DNA from: Chloroflexota bacterium
GTDB taxonomy: Bacteria > Chloroflexota > Anaerolineae > Anaerolineales > Anaerolineaceae
Assembly (NCBI GenBank): GCA_029265085.1
Contig: JAJUJY010000110.1
Location: 1-15,158 of the forward strand
Length of the DNA: 15,158 nucleotides
Direction: 5' to 3'
Both the position numbers and the translations under genes were made by a program. The notes under the pieces are model-generated. The model did not search any database, had not been told where the DNA came from, and saw only the letters and a program-made list of their open reading frames with translations. Positions 6,317 through 11,131 of the stretch are shown here, in pieces (position 1 is the stretch's first letter; each line of letters begins with the position of its first letter).

Positions 6317-7378
6317 ATGATGGCAGCCAACTTCACCCCCGGAAAGGTAGCCTTAATCGGTTCCGGCGAAACTGCCGCAACTGGCGGCAAAGTGTTCGAG
6401 GTGCTGGCGCGCAGCCAGTCTGTGCCGCTGCGTGTGGCGGTGATGGAAACCCCGGCTGGATTTGAGCTGAATGCCGAACAGGTGGCCGGGCGGGTCAGCA
6501 GCTACCTGCAGTCGCGCCTGCAAAATTATGCGCCGGTGCTAAACCAGATTCCGGCGCGCAAACGCGGCACCATCCAAAGTCCGGATAACGCAGAAATACT
6601 CCAGCCGCTGCTGACCAGCGAGCTGATCTTTATGGGGCCGGGCAGCCCCAGCTATGCGGTGCGCCAGCTGCGCGGCAGCCTGGCCTGGAAGATGATCCAT
6701 GCGCGGCTGTTGAGCGGCGCGGCAGTGGCTTTTGCCAGTGCCGCCACGGTGGCTGCGGGCTGCTGCGCCATCCCGGTATATGAGATTTACAAGGTTGGTG
6801 AGGACCCGTATTGGAATCCCGGCCTGGATTTGCTCGGCCCGTTTGGCCTGCGCCTGGCGGTGGTGCCGCATTGGAATAATTCGGACGGCGGCGCAGAGCT
6901 GGATACCAGCCACTGTTTCATCGGCACACCGCGGTTTGAGCTGCTGCGCGCAGATCTGGACCCGGAGGTGACTATTTTGGGCATTGACGAACACACCGGG
7001 CTGGTACTGGATTTACAGGAGCAGACCTGCGAGGTGTTGGGTGTGGGGGCTGTACACATCACTCCGCCGGACGGTGTGCAAACCGATTACCCGGCCGGAA
7101 GCCGGTTTGCTATTCAGGCATTGGGTTCGTTTTGCCTGCCGGAATTAGCGCAAACCGGCGTGGATGCGCAAATCTGGGCGGAAATGCAGCAGGCGCTGGC
7201 GGAGCTGGCGGCCGCAACGCCGGAAATCCCGGCCGAGGTGCAGTCCCTGGTGGATGCGCGCCAGCAGGCCCGTGCCGATAAGGACTGGCCGCGCTCTGAT
7301 CACCTGCGTGACGAACTGGCTGCCCTCGGCTGGCGGGTGCTGGACACCCCGCAAGGGGCGGTGGTGGAGAGGTTGTAA
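6317..7378 (+). CDS. S51/class I amidotransferase-like protein with CysRS C-terminal tail
   Basis: A 353-aa soluble protein. GAAAGGA (6301-6307) precedes the ATG by nine bases. Residues 7-275 look like the alpha/beta fold of peptidase S51 / type I glutamine amidotransferase-like proteins: GKVALIGSGE (9-18), FMGPGSPSYAVRQL (105-118), the putative nucleophile elbow VAFASAATVAAG (137-148, Ser141), PVYEIYKVG (153-161), PHWNN (184-188, candidate His185) and the late LGIDEHTG (221-228). Residues about 305-353 match the C-terminal segment of cysteinyl-tRNA synthetase: SLVDARQQARADKDWPRSD, then LRDELAALGW, then a DTPQGAVVERL end. No synthetase catalytic core is present. Peptidase or amidase chemistry is possible but unproven. 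The gene ends one base from its convergent neighbour. Confidence 0.85.
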   Translation: MMAANFTPGKVALIGSGETAATGGKVFEVLARSQSVPLRVAVMETPAGFELNAEQVAGRVSSYLQSRLQNYAPVLNQIPARKRGTIQSPDNAEILQPLLTSELIFMGPGSPSYAVRQLRGSLAWKMIHARLLSGAAVAFASAATVAAGCCAIPVYEIYKVGEDPYWNPGLDLLGPFGLRLAVVPHWNNSDGGAELDTSHCFIGTPRFELLRADLDPEVTILGIDEHTGLVLDLQEQTCEVLGVGAVHITPPDGVQTDYPAGSRFAIQALGSFCLPELAQTGVDAQIWAEMQQALAELAAATPEIPAEVQSLVDARQQARADKDWPRSDHLRDELAALGWRVLDTPQGAVVERL

Positions 7379-7379
7379 A

Positions 7380-8021
7380 TTACAAATTCTCTCTGACCCA
7401 TTCCGCCACCTGCGCGGGCTTCATTTGGCCTTCGGCCAGGGCGCAGCCCAGGCGGATTCCCTGCCGGGACAGGGCTAAATCATCTACAGAGCCGCTGCCT
7501 TTACCGGTGCCGGGCAGGTTGTGCAGCAGGCCGGGGGCGTTCCATTCGTGATAGCGGGCAGCCAGGTCGGCGAGACCGGCGCCAAAGTGGTACGCCAGGA
7601 TGACGGAGAACCAGAAGTGCTGCACCTGGTTGGAATGGTCATTAAAACGGAACCCGCTGCCGCCAAAGCGGAAATACGCCGGGTAGCCTTCGGTCAGGCC
7701 AAAGTGTTCTTTTAATTTCAGCTGCAGGCGGCCGAGCGGGCCAGCCGGAATACCCCACAGGCTGGAGCGTACCCCCATAATCAGGCTGCTCATCTCATCC
7801 AGGTAGGCGCGGGTGCTGCCTGTCTGGGCGGCAAATTCGGAGATGCGGGCAAAAGCTTCCAGGTCGGTGTTGGCGCTGATAACAGAATGATAGTAAACCA
7901 GGATCGGTGCGGGCGAGGCTGCCCGGGTAGATTGTGGTGTGCGCAGCGGCAGGAGGGTTGCGCCCAGTGTGGCGGCCAGGGTGCCGAGAGAGATCCATTG
8001 AGTCAGACTGATTTTTGACAT
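7380..8021 (-). CDS. Unknown exported or membrane-anchored protein
   Basis: A 213-aa protein of no family I recognise. The ATG ending at 8021 has GAGGAA seven bases upstream and opens a signal-like segment (SKISLTQW, hydrophobic 9-25, then RTPQSTRA). Further upstream in-frame codons run through an ordered repeat array and are taken as non-coding. The mature part has DEMSSLIMGVRSS (75-87), an aromatic, glycine-rich stretch GYPAYFRFGGSGFRFND (112-128), HSNQVQHFWFSVILAYHFGAG (129-149) with several His residues, and VDDLALSRQGIRLG (179-192). The HSNQVQHF segment followed by a short hydrophobic helix resembles a conserved block seen in some unannotated bacterial proteins, which I recall only vaguely. 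The gene is convergent with and one base from the S51-like gene. Its promoter region carries an unusual repeat array. Confidence 0.75.
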   Translation of the reverse strand: MSKISLTQWISLGTLAATLGATLLPLRTPQSTRAASPAPILVYYHSVISANTDLEAFARISEFAAQTGSTRAYLDEMSSLIMGVRSSLWGIPAGPLGRLQLKLKEHFGLTEGYPAYFRFGGSGFRFNDHSNQVQHFWFSVILAYHFGAGLADLAARYHEWNAPGLLHNLPGTGKGSGSVDDLALSRQGIRLGCALAEGQMKPAQVAEWVRENL

Positions 8022-8058
8022 GCTTGCGTTCCTCGCTTTCGTTCGTTCAACGCTGCTA

Positions 8059-8135
8059 AGGATAACAAGCGCCTGTCGCAGACCCATCGCAAGCCGGTCG
8101 CAGGAATCACTCAAAAATGTCGCAAGATTGTCGCG
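8059..8135 (-). promoter_or_regulatory. 11-bp-phased heptamer array next to an extended -10
   Basis: Plus-strand heptamers TGTCGCA (8074), CATCGCA (8085), GGTCGCA (8096), TGTCGCA (8118) and TGTCGCG (8129) start at exact multiples of 11 bp. The skipped position 8107 holds a degenerate TCACTCA. On the minus strand the array ends nine bases before TGTTATCCT (complement of 8059-8067), an extended -10 element reading towards the gene that starts at 8021. Seven-base direct repeats with 4-base gaps just upstream of a -10 are the hallmark layout of OmpR/PhoB-type response regulator sites. Confidence 0.6.
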
Positions 8136-8250
8136 CAGGGAATGATTTCACCGCAGCGCACTGAGGATTTTAAATTTGGTTGACGGCTGGCAGCTCACAG
8201 CGTCTTTGCCTGCCGCCTGTACCCTGTGACCTGCCTCCTAAATTCTAGAC
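8136..8250. other. Gene-free part of the divergent intergenic region
   Basis: The gap between the divergent starts at 8021 and 8334 is 312 bp. Apart from the heptamer array and the promoter described separately, I see only a bulged inverted repeat, GGCTGGCAG (8185-8193) with CTGCCGCC (8210-8217), and a CACAG/CTGTG pair around it. No T-run follows on either strand, and no coding signal is evident. A TTGACG at 8180 has no matching -10. Confidence 0.4.
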
Positions 8251-8279
8251 TGGAAACGCTGGCTGCTTTTTGCTATCAT
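8251..8279 (+). promoter_or_regulatory. Extended -10 promoter for the ATL operon
   Basis: TGCTATCAT (8271-8279) is an extended -10, with TGGAAA (8251-8256) 17 bases upstream as a partial -35. Start of transcription would fall near 8286, leaving a leader of about 48 bases before the ATG at 8334. This argues against the in-frame codons that run back to 8226. Confidence 0.55.
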
Positions 8280-8333
8280 ATTTGTGAGCAAGTTTTCCGC
8301 CGGAAAGTGATCTCCGCGGAGAAAGGAACGAGG

Positions 8334-8756
8334 ATGGATATGAACCTTTCTCAGGCAGCGCAAAAGGCCTTTTTTGCATCGGTTTGGAAGTTGGTGCGCC
8401 TGGTACCGCCGGGTAAAGTGACTACCTATGGGCAGATCGCCGAGTTTATTCCGGCTCCAGCCGGGGTGGACCCGTTAACCTACCTGTCATTTCGCGCACG
8501 CTGGGTGGGTACGGCGATGGCCGCCTGCCCGGAGAATGTGCCCTGGCAGCGGGTGATCAACGCGCAGGGCAAGATCAGTGCGCGGCAGGGGGCAGAGAGC
8601 CAGCGCCTCTTGCTGGAAGCGGAGGGAGTGCGCCTTGACGAGCGCGGAAAGATCAATTTGAAAGTGTACGGTTGGGAAGGCCCCAGCCTGGACTGGTTGC
8701 GCCTGAATGATATGGCAATCCCACAGGATTACGGTTTACAGGAGAAGTTGTTGTGA
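8334..8756 (+). CDS. Alkyltransferase-like (ATL) DNA-repair protein, MGMT family without the Cys
   Basis: A 140-aa protein of the MGMT DNA-binding-domain family. Two close in-frame ATGs (8334 and 8340) both have an SD-like site (GAAAGGA at 8321, GAGG at 8330). Residues 10-85 carry the family landmarks: PPGKVTTYGQIAEF (25-38) with the base-flipping Tyr32, RARWVGTAMA (54-63) with the Arg finger region, and VPWQRVINAQGKIS (69-82). The active-site motif of true O6-alkylguanine transferases is PCHRV; here Trp71 stands in the Cys position. The protein can therefore bind and flag O6-alkylguanine but cannot remove the alkyl group. This is the known ATL property, linked to nucleotide excision repair. 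An extra tail (about 95-140) extends beyond the usual length of about 110 residues. The stop overlaps the next start (GTGA), so the genes are co-translated. Confidence 0.93.
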   Translation: MDMNLSQAAQKAFFASVWKLVRLVPPGKVTTYGQIAEFIPAPAGVDPLTYLSFRARWVGTAMAACPENVPWQRVINAQGKISARQGAESQRLLLEAEGVRLDERGKINLKVYGWEGPSLDWLRLNDMAIPQDYGLQEKLL

Positions 8757-9058
8757 AAATATTGGCAATTGAACGGGAAATTCCGGGCGTGCCGGTGGAA
8801 GAATTTCAAAAGCACGGCAAAGCCGAAGCGCTGCGCGTTTGGGCGCTGGTTCAGGCCGGGGTGATCCGCGAGACCTATTTCCGTGCCGACCGCAACGAGG
8901 CGGTGCTGGTGTTGGAATGTGAAACGGTCGAAGATGCCTGGCAGGTGCTGGCTACACTGCCTTTGGTGCGCGAGCACTTGATCGCTTTTGATTTGATTCC
9001 CTTGCGCGCGTATCCTGGTTTTGCGCGCCTGTTCCGCGAGGATGTTCAAGGGGGCTAG
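8753..9058 (+). CDS. Small ferredoxin-fold-like protein co-translated with ATL
   Basis: A 101-aa soluble protein. The GTG start (8753) overlaps the TGA of the ATL gene by four bases and has AGGAG about nine bases upstream. The layout, strand MKILAIER, helix VPVEEFQKHGKAEALRVWALVQAG (14-36), strand YFRADRNEAVLVLEC (42-56), helix TVEDAWQVLATLPLVRE (58-74) and a final strand, with L..LP at 66-70 and LIPLRAYPGFARLF (81-94), is that of dimeric alpha-beta (ferredoxin-like) proteins such as muconolactone isomerase-like or YciI-like domains. No catalytic residue can be assigned. Its tight linkage to ATL suggests joint expression, but no known partnership supports a repair role. A strong terminator follows. 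Confidence 0.8.
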   Translation: MKILAIEREIPGVPVEEFQKHGKAEALRVWALVQAGVIRETYFRADRNEAVLVLECETVEDAWQVLATLPLVREHLIAFDLIPLRAYPGFARLFREDVQGG

Positions 9059-9096
9059 CGCGGGTAGATTCTAATACAATTTTCAATATACCGATT

Positions 9097-9144
9097 GCGC
9101 CGGTTTTTATCCCTCGTTCAGAGGGTGACCGTGCGCTTTTTTTT
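9097..9144 (+). terminator. Intrinsic terminator of the ATL operon
   Basis: GCGCCGGT (9097-9104) pairs with ACCG-T-GCGC (9128-9136, one bulged base) around an inner CCCTC/GAGGG hairpin (9111-9125). Eight T (9137-9144) follow directly. Confidence 0.85.
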
Positions 9145-9184
9145 ATTTCTCTTGACCAATTTTTAAAATTCCCCCTGAAATATA

Positions 9185-9213
9185 TTGACATCCGATATAT
9201 CGCGTGATAATAT
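9185..9213 (+). promoter_or_regulatory. Promoter of the padR-DUF2812 operon
   Basis: A perfect TTGACA (9185-9190) is followed by TAATAT after 17 bases (9208-9213) or by GATAAT after 15 (9206-9211). The spacer contains the palindrome CGATATATCG (9193-9202), so a bound regulator would block RNA polymerase. Confidence 0.7.
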
Positions 9214-9264
9214 ATCGTTACTCGATACAGAGAACAACGATATATTGATTTTCGATATATCGAA
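9193..9264. promoter_or_regulatory. Symmetrical operator array of CGATATAT elements
   Basis: Two palindromes, CGATATATCG (9193-9202) and TTCGATATATCGAA (9251-9264), flank two further half-elements, ATATATCG (9210-9217) and CGATATAT (9238-9245). Copies on each side are spaced exactly 15 bp. The whole set is mirror-symmetric about position 9227.5. It overlaps the promoter and the leader, and ends about 20 bases before the PadR start. Autorepression by PadR is the natural reading, as this family commonly controls its own operon. Confidence 0.7.
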
Positions 9265-9284
9265 GCACATTACAGGAGAATAGA

Positions 9285-9620
9285 ATGGCTGATTCGGTAA
9301 AAGGAGTACAACAATACCTGCCCCTTAGCGAAGCCACCTACTACATTCTGCTGGCGCTGATAGAACCGCTGCACGGTTACGGCGTGATGCAGAAAGCTAC
9401 TGCCCTGAGCAATAACACGGTTGAGATTGGTCCTGGCACGCTCTACGGTGCCTTCGCCACCTTGGAAAAAGAAGGGTTGATCATCAAGGTCAGTGAAGAA
9501 GACCGCCGCAAATGCTTCGGGTTGACACTTAAGGGCAAGCAGGTGCTGCGCGCACAAATTGAACGGTTGCAAATTATGGCCCAGAGCGGCCAAAATGTTT
9601 TAGAGCAATTATCGGAATAA
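9285..9620 (+). CDS. PadR family transcriptional regulator
   Basis: A 111-aa winged-helix repressor of the short PadR type. AGGAG (9274-9278) lies six bases before the ATG. Diagnostic segments are LSEATYYILLALIEPLHGYGVM (14-35) and the recognition region IGPGTLYGAFATLEKEGLI (48-66), followed by the wing EEDRRKCFGLTLKGKQVL (71-88) and a C-terminal dimer helix (about 89-108). The protein is translated 12 bases ahead of a DUF2812 gene, a pairing that recurs widely in bacteria. There the regulator controls a small membrane partner or transporter in response to toxic compounds or envelope stress. The inducer is unknown here. The dyad array overlapping its promoter is the likely binding site. Confidence 0.95.
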   Translation: MADSVKGVQQYLPLSEATYYILLALIEPLHGYGVMQKATALSNNTVEIGPGTLYGAFATLEKEGLIIKVSEEDRRKCFGLTLKGKQVLRAQIERLQIMAQSGQNVLEQLSE

Positions 9621-9632
9621 GAGGAAGCAATA

Positions 9633-10163
9633 ATGGAAACAACAACGTTACGAAAAACACGCATTTTTTGGCCCTGGGAGGATGAAATCGAAGAGAACTG
9701 GCTGAGCGAGATGGCGCGCCAGGGTTGGCATCTCTCCGCCGTCAAGCCGTTTGGCAGTTATCGCTTTATCAAAGGCCAACCGGCTGAGGTTACCTACCGC
9801 ATGGATTTTCAATCCGGGACGATCAAAAATAAATCAGACTACTTGCAGTTGTTCAGCGATGCGGGATGGGAATATGTCGGTGAGATGACCGGCTGGCACT
9901 ACTTCCGCATTCCCACCCGGGCCGGGCAGTCACCAGAGATTTTTACCGACCGGAACTCAAAACTGGAGAAATTCAAACGGCTGCAGGCTTACATGGCAAC
10001 CACAACCGGTGCCTGGGTCCCTTTGTTTGTCGCGGTCCAGAATAATACGGAAACGGTTTTTGGAAAAATTATCGTGGGTATTTATGCGCTCTATCCGTTT
10101 TTTGCGATTTACATTTTGCTGCGTTTGAATAAACGGATGAAGCAATTAAAGAACGAGCTTTAG
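9633..10163 (+). CDS. DUF2812 family membrane protein
   Basis: A 176-aa protein matching DUF2812 in layout. GAGGAAG (9621-9627), just after the padR stop, serves the ATG. The cytoplasmic N-terminal part has IFWPWEDEIEENWLSEMARQ and GWHL (11-34), YRFIKG (43-48), VTYRMDF (53-59), then YLQLFSDAGWEYVGEMTGWHYF (70-91), the usual DUF2812 core. A hydrophobic C-terminal region (about 124-136 and 143-163) ends in a basic RLNKRMKQLKNEL tail. Many family members have a longer multi-helix tail, so this is a short version. The molecular role is unknown; linkage to PadR suggests an anti-regulator, sensor or stress function. A terminator follows immediately. Confidence 0.9.
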   Translation: METTTLRKTRIFWPWEDEIEENWLSEMARQGWHLSAVKPFGSYRFIKGQPAEVTYRMDFQSGTIKNKSDYLQLFSDAGWEYVGEMTGWHYFRIPTRAGQSPEIFTDRNSKLEKFKRLQAYMATTTGAWVPLFVAVQNNTETVFGKIIVGIYALYPFFAIYILLRLNKRMKQLKNEL

Positions 10164-10185
10164 AATATCGATTTGATTAATCAAG

Positions 10186-10218
10186 AAGAACTCGCCTGGG
10201 TAAGGCGGGTTCTTTTTT
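10186..10218 (+). terminator. Intrinsic terminator of the padR operon
   Basis: AGAACTCGCC (10187-10196) pairs with GGCGGGTTCT (10204-10213) with one G-U pair and a 7-base loop, followed by T (10214-10218). Confidence 0.88.
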
Positions 10219-10252
10219 AACAAATTAATTCAAAAAAAATAATTAAAAACTA

Positions 10253-10280
10253 TTGACAGCAGGATTGGTTGATTTATAAT
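10253..10280 (+). promoter_or_regulatory. Consensus sigma70-type promoter of the metal cluster
   Basis: TTGACA (10253-10258) and TATAAT (10275-10280) are both perfect and are spaced by 16 bases. Such a strong promoter needs tight repression, which the overlapping inverted repeat supplies. Confidence 0.85.
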
Positions 10281-10315
10281 AATAACAATTGAGCATATAC
10301 TCAATTGTTATTATT
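10278..10315. promoter_or_regulatory. ArsR/SmtB-type operator, perfect inverted repeat
   Basis: Arms AATAATAACAATTGAG (10278-10293) and CTCAATTGTTATTATT (10300-10315) are exact reverse complements around CATATA. The centre, TTGAGCATATACTCAA, has the TGA...TCA spacing of SmtB/CzrA/CadC operators. The left arm overlaps the -10 hexamer and the probable start of transcription, so binding should block initiation. Confidence 0.85.
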
Positions 10316-10331
10316 GTGTTTGGATTTTATA

Positions 10332-10634
10332 ATGAACTCGAATGTACTGGACGAAAAAACTGCTACAAATGTTGCCGAATTGTTTCGCGCTTTTGGTGAT
10401 ACCAGCCGGGTGCGAATTCTTTCGGCTTTGGTGAAGGATGAATATAATGTAAGCGCCTTAGCTTTAGCGGTAGGAATCACGGAGTCAGGGATATCCCATC
10501 ATTTGCGCAGTTTGCGGCAGATGAAGTTAGTCCAGACGCGCAGAGATGGCAAAGAAGTATATTACCGGGTGGACGATGAGCACATCATCGCCTTGTTCCA
10601 ACAAGGTGTTAATCATGTTATTGATGAAAAATAA
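10332..10634 (+). CDS. ArsR/SmtB family metal-sensing repressor with alpha5 site
   Basis: A 100-aa winged-helix repressor. The ATG at 10332 is chosen; the in-frame TTG at 10305 lies inside the operator. The SD is weak (GGAT). Residues 14-33 form the N-terminal AELFRAFGDTSRVRILSAL core, and the recognition helix is ITESGISHHLRSLRQMKLV (49-67). The wing is TRRDGKEVYYRVDDEH. The last helix, DDEHIIALFQQGVNHVIDEK, reproduces the SmtB/CzrA alpha5 site DxH(10)H: Asp82, His84, His95, and Asp98 where SmtB has Glu and CzrA has His. The alpha3 cysteine site of CadC/ArsR (ELCVCD) is absent. This predicts a zinc or cobalt-type sensor that leaves its operator when metal binds. Metal identity is inferred. 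The 3' end overlaps the next gene. Confidence 0.92.
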   Translation: MNSNVLDEKTATNVAELFRAFGDTSRVRILSALVKDEYNVSALALAVGITESGISHHLRSLRQMKLVQTRRDGKEVYYRVDDEHIIALFQQGVNHVIDEK

Positions 10635-10947
10635 TTGCCGTGGACACGGTGTTTCAAATGCAAATTTATTATTGATATTCTGCCTCAGTTGTTTGATCTG
10701 GCATATCCTCTCAGATCATTTTGTTCAGACAGTCTATCCATGGGTTGACACCTTCCCTTTAAGTGAGTCACAAAACGATCTCCATCGCCATCAAAGTCTT
10801 GAACATGAGCATGATGCTGCGCTGGCGGCAGTTTCACCTTCCTGGAATACCGAACTAAATTCGGATGAGAACCATTTGAAAACAAGCCGGGTGTTTTCGC
10901 TTCCTGTGCCGCCCCAGACCCCACCTCCTAAAAATAATTTGTCTTAA
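10615..10947 (+). CDS. Small histidine-rich, membrane-anchored protein
   Basis: A 110-aa protein overlapping the end of the repressor gene by 20 bases in another frame. Its ATG (10615) has AGGTG (10604-10608) six bases upstream, which supports translational coupling. Residues 16-32 (ANLLLIFCLSCLIWHIL) form one membrane segment or uncleaved signal, preceded by a polar C...H start (Cys8, His11). The rest should lie outside and contains a metal-ligand cluster at 57-67 (HRHQSLEHEHD) plus His30, His35 and His87, and ends in a Pro-rich tail VPPQTPPPKNN. I know no family for it. Position between a zinc-type repressor and a cation ATPase suggests a periplasmic metal buffer, chaperone or sensor. A variable, low-conservation spacer ORF is the alternative. 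Confidence 0.6.
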   Translation: MLLMKNNCRGHGVSNANLLLIFCLSCLIWHILSDHFVQTVYPWVDTFPLSESQNDLHRHQSLEHEHDAALAAVSPSWNTELNSDENHLKTSRVFSLPVPPQTPPPKNNLS

Positions 10948-10975
10948 TCGTGTTTTTGGCTTAGGGAACACAGCC

Positions 10976-11005
10976 AGTCCTTTTCGGTTAGAAAGGGCTA
11001 TTTTT
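10976..11005 (+). terminator. Internal terminator or attenuator before the ATPase gene
   Basis: AGTCCTTT (10976-10983) pairs with AAAGGGCT (10992-10999, one G-U), extended by a further U-G pair closing a 6-base loop, then ATTTTT. It lies inside the cluster between the His-rich gene and the ATPase gene. It may therefore lower downstream expression relative to the repressor rather than end the operon. I see no convincing promoter between it and 11132. Confidence 0.5.
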
Positions 11006-11075
11006 GTGCGTGGAATTCGCATGGACTGAGAATTTCCTATATCACCTTAAGCCATTATGCATTGTCTGTTTGTTC

Positions 11076-11093
11076 CCTGGTAACCAGACCAGG
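11076..11093. repeat. Short inverted repeat in the ATPase leader
   Basis: CCTGGT (11076-11081) and ACCAGG (11088-11093) flank AACCAG; CTGGTAACCAG within it is also palindromic. There is no T-run after it. It could be a weak leader hairpin or a protein site; its role is unclear. Confidence 0.35.
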
Positions 11094-11131
11094 AAGTTAT
11101 TGATATTAAAATTTTTATAAGAGGAATTTGA

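Noticed and set aside
6539..6994. 151-aa minus-strand frame
   Set aside because: It is a shadow of the S51-like gene in a G+C-rich stretch that keeps several frames open.
7164..7478. 104-aa plus-strand frame across the convergent junction
   Set aside because: It is Arg/Trp-rich and overlaps the CysRS-like tail in another frame; no start signal.
8022..8114. Upstream extension of the exported-protein gene to an ATG ending at 8114
   Set aside because: The extension runs through the phased heptamer array and an extended -10, while the ATG ending at 8021 has a good SD site and opens a signal-like segment.
8074..8135. CRISPR or iteron origin reading of the TCGCA repeats
   Set aside because: Units are only 7 bp with 4-bp gaps, and no cas genes, replication initiator or A+T-rich unwinding region is adjacent; a response-regulator array fits better.
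8226..8333. Upstream extension of the ATL gene
   Set aside because: It includes the extended -10 promoter at 8271-8279 and has no SD site; the family core begins after 8334.
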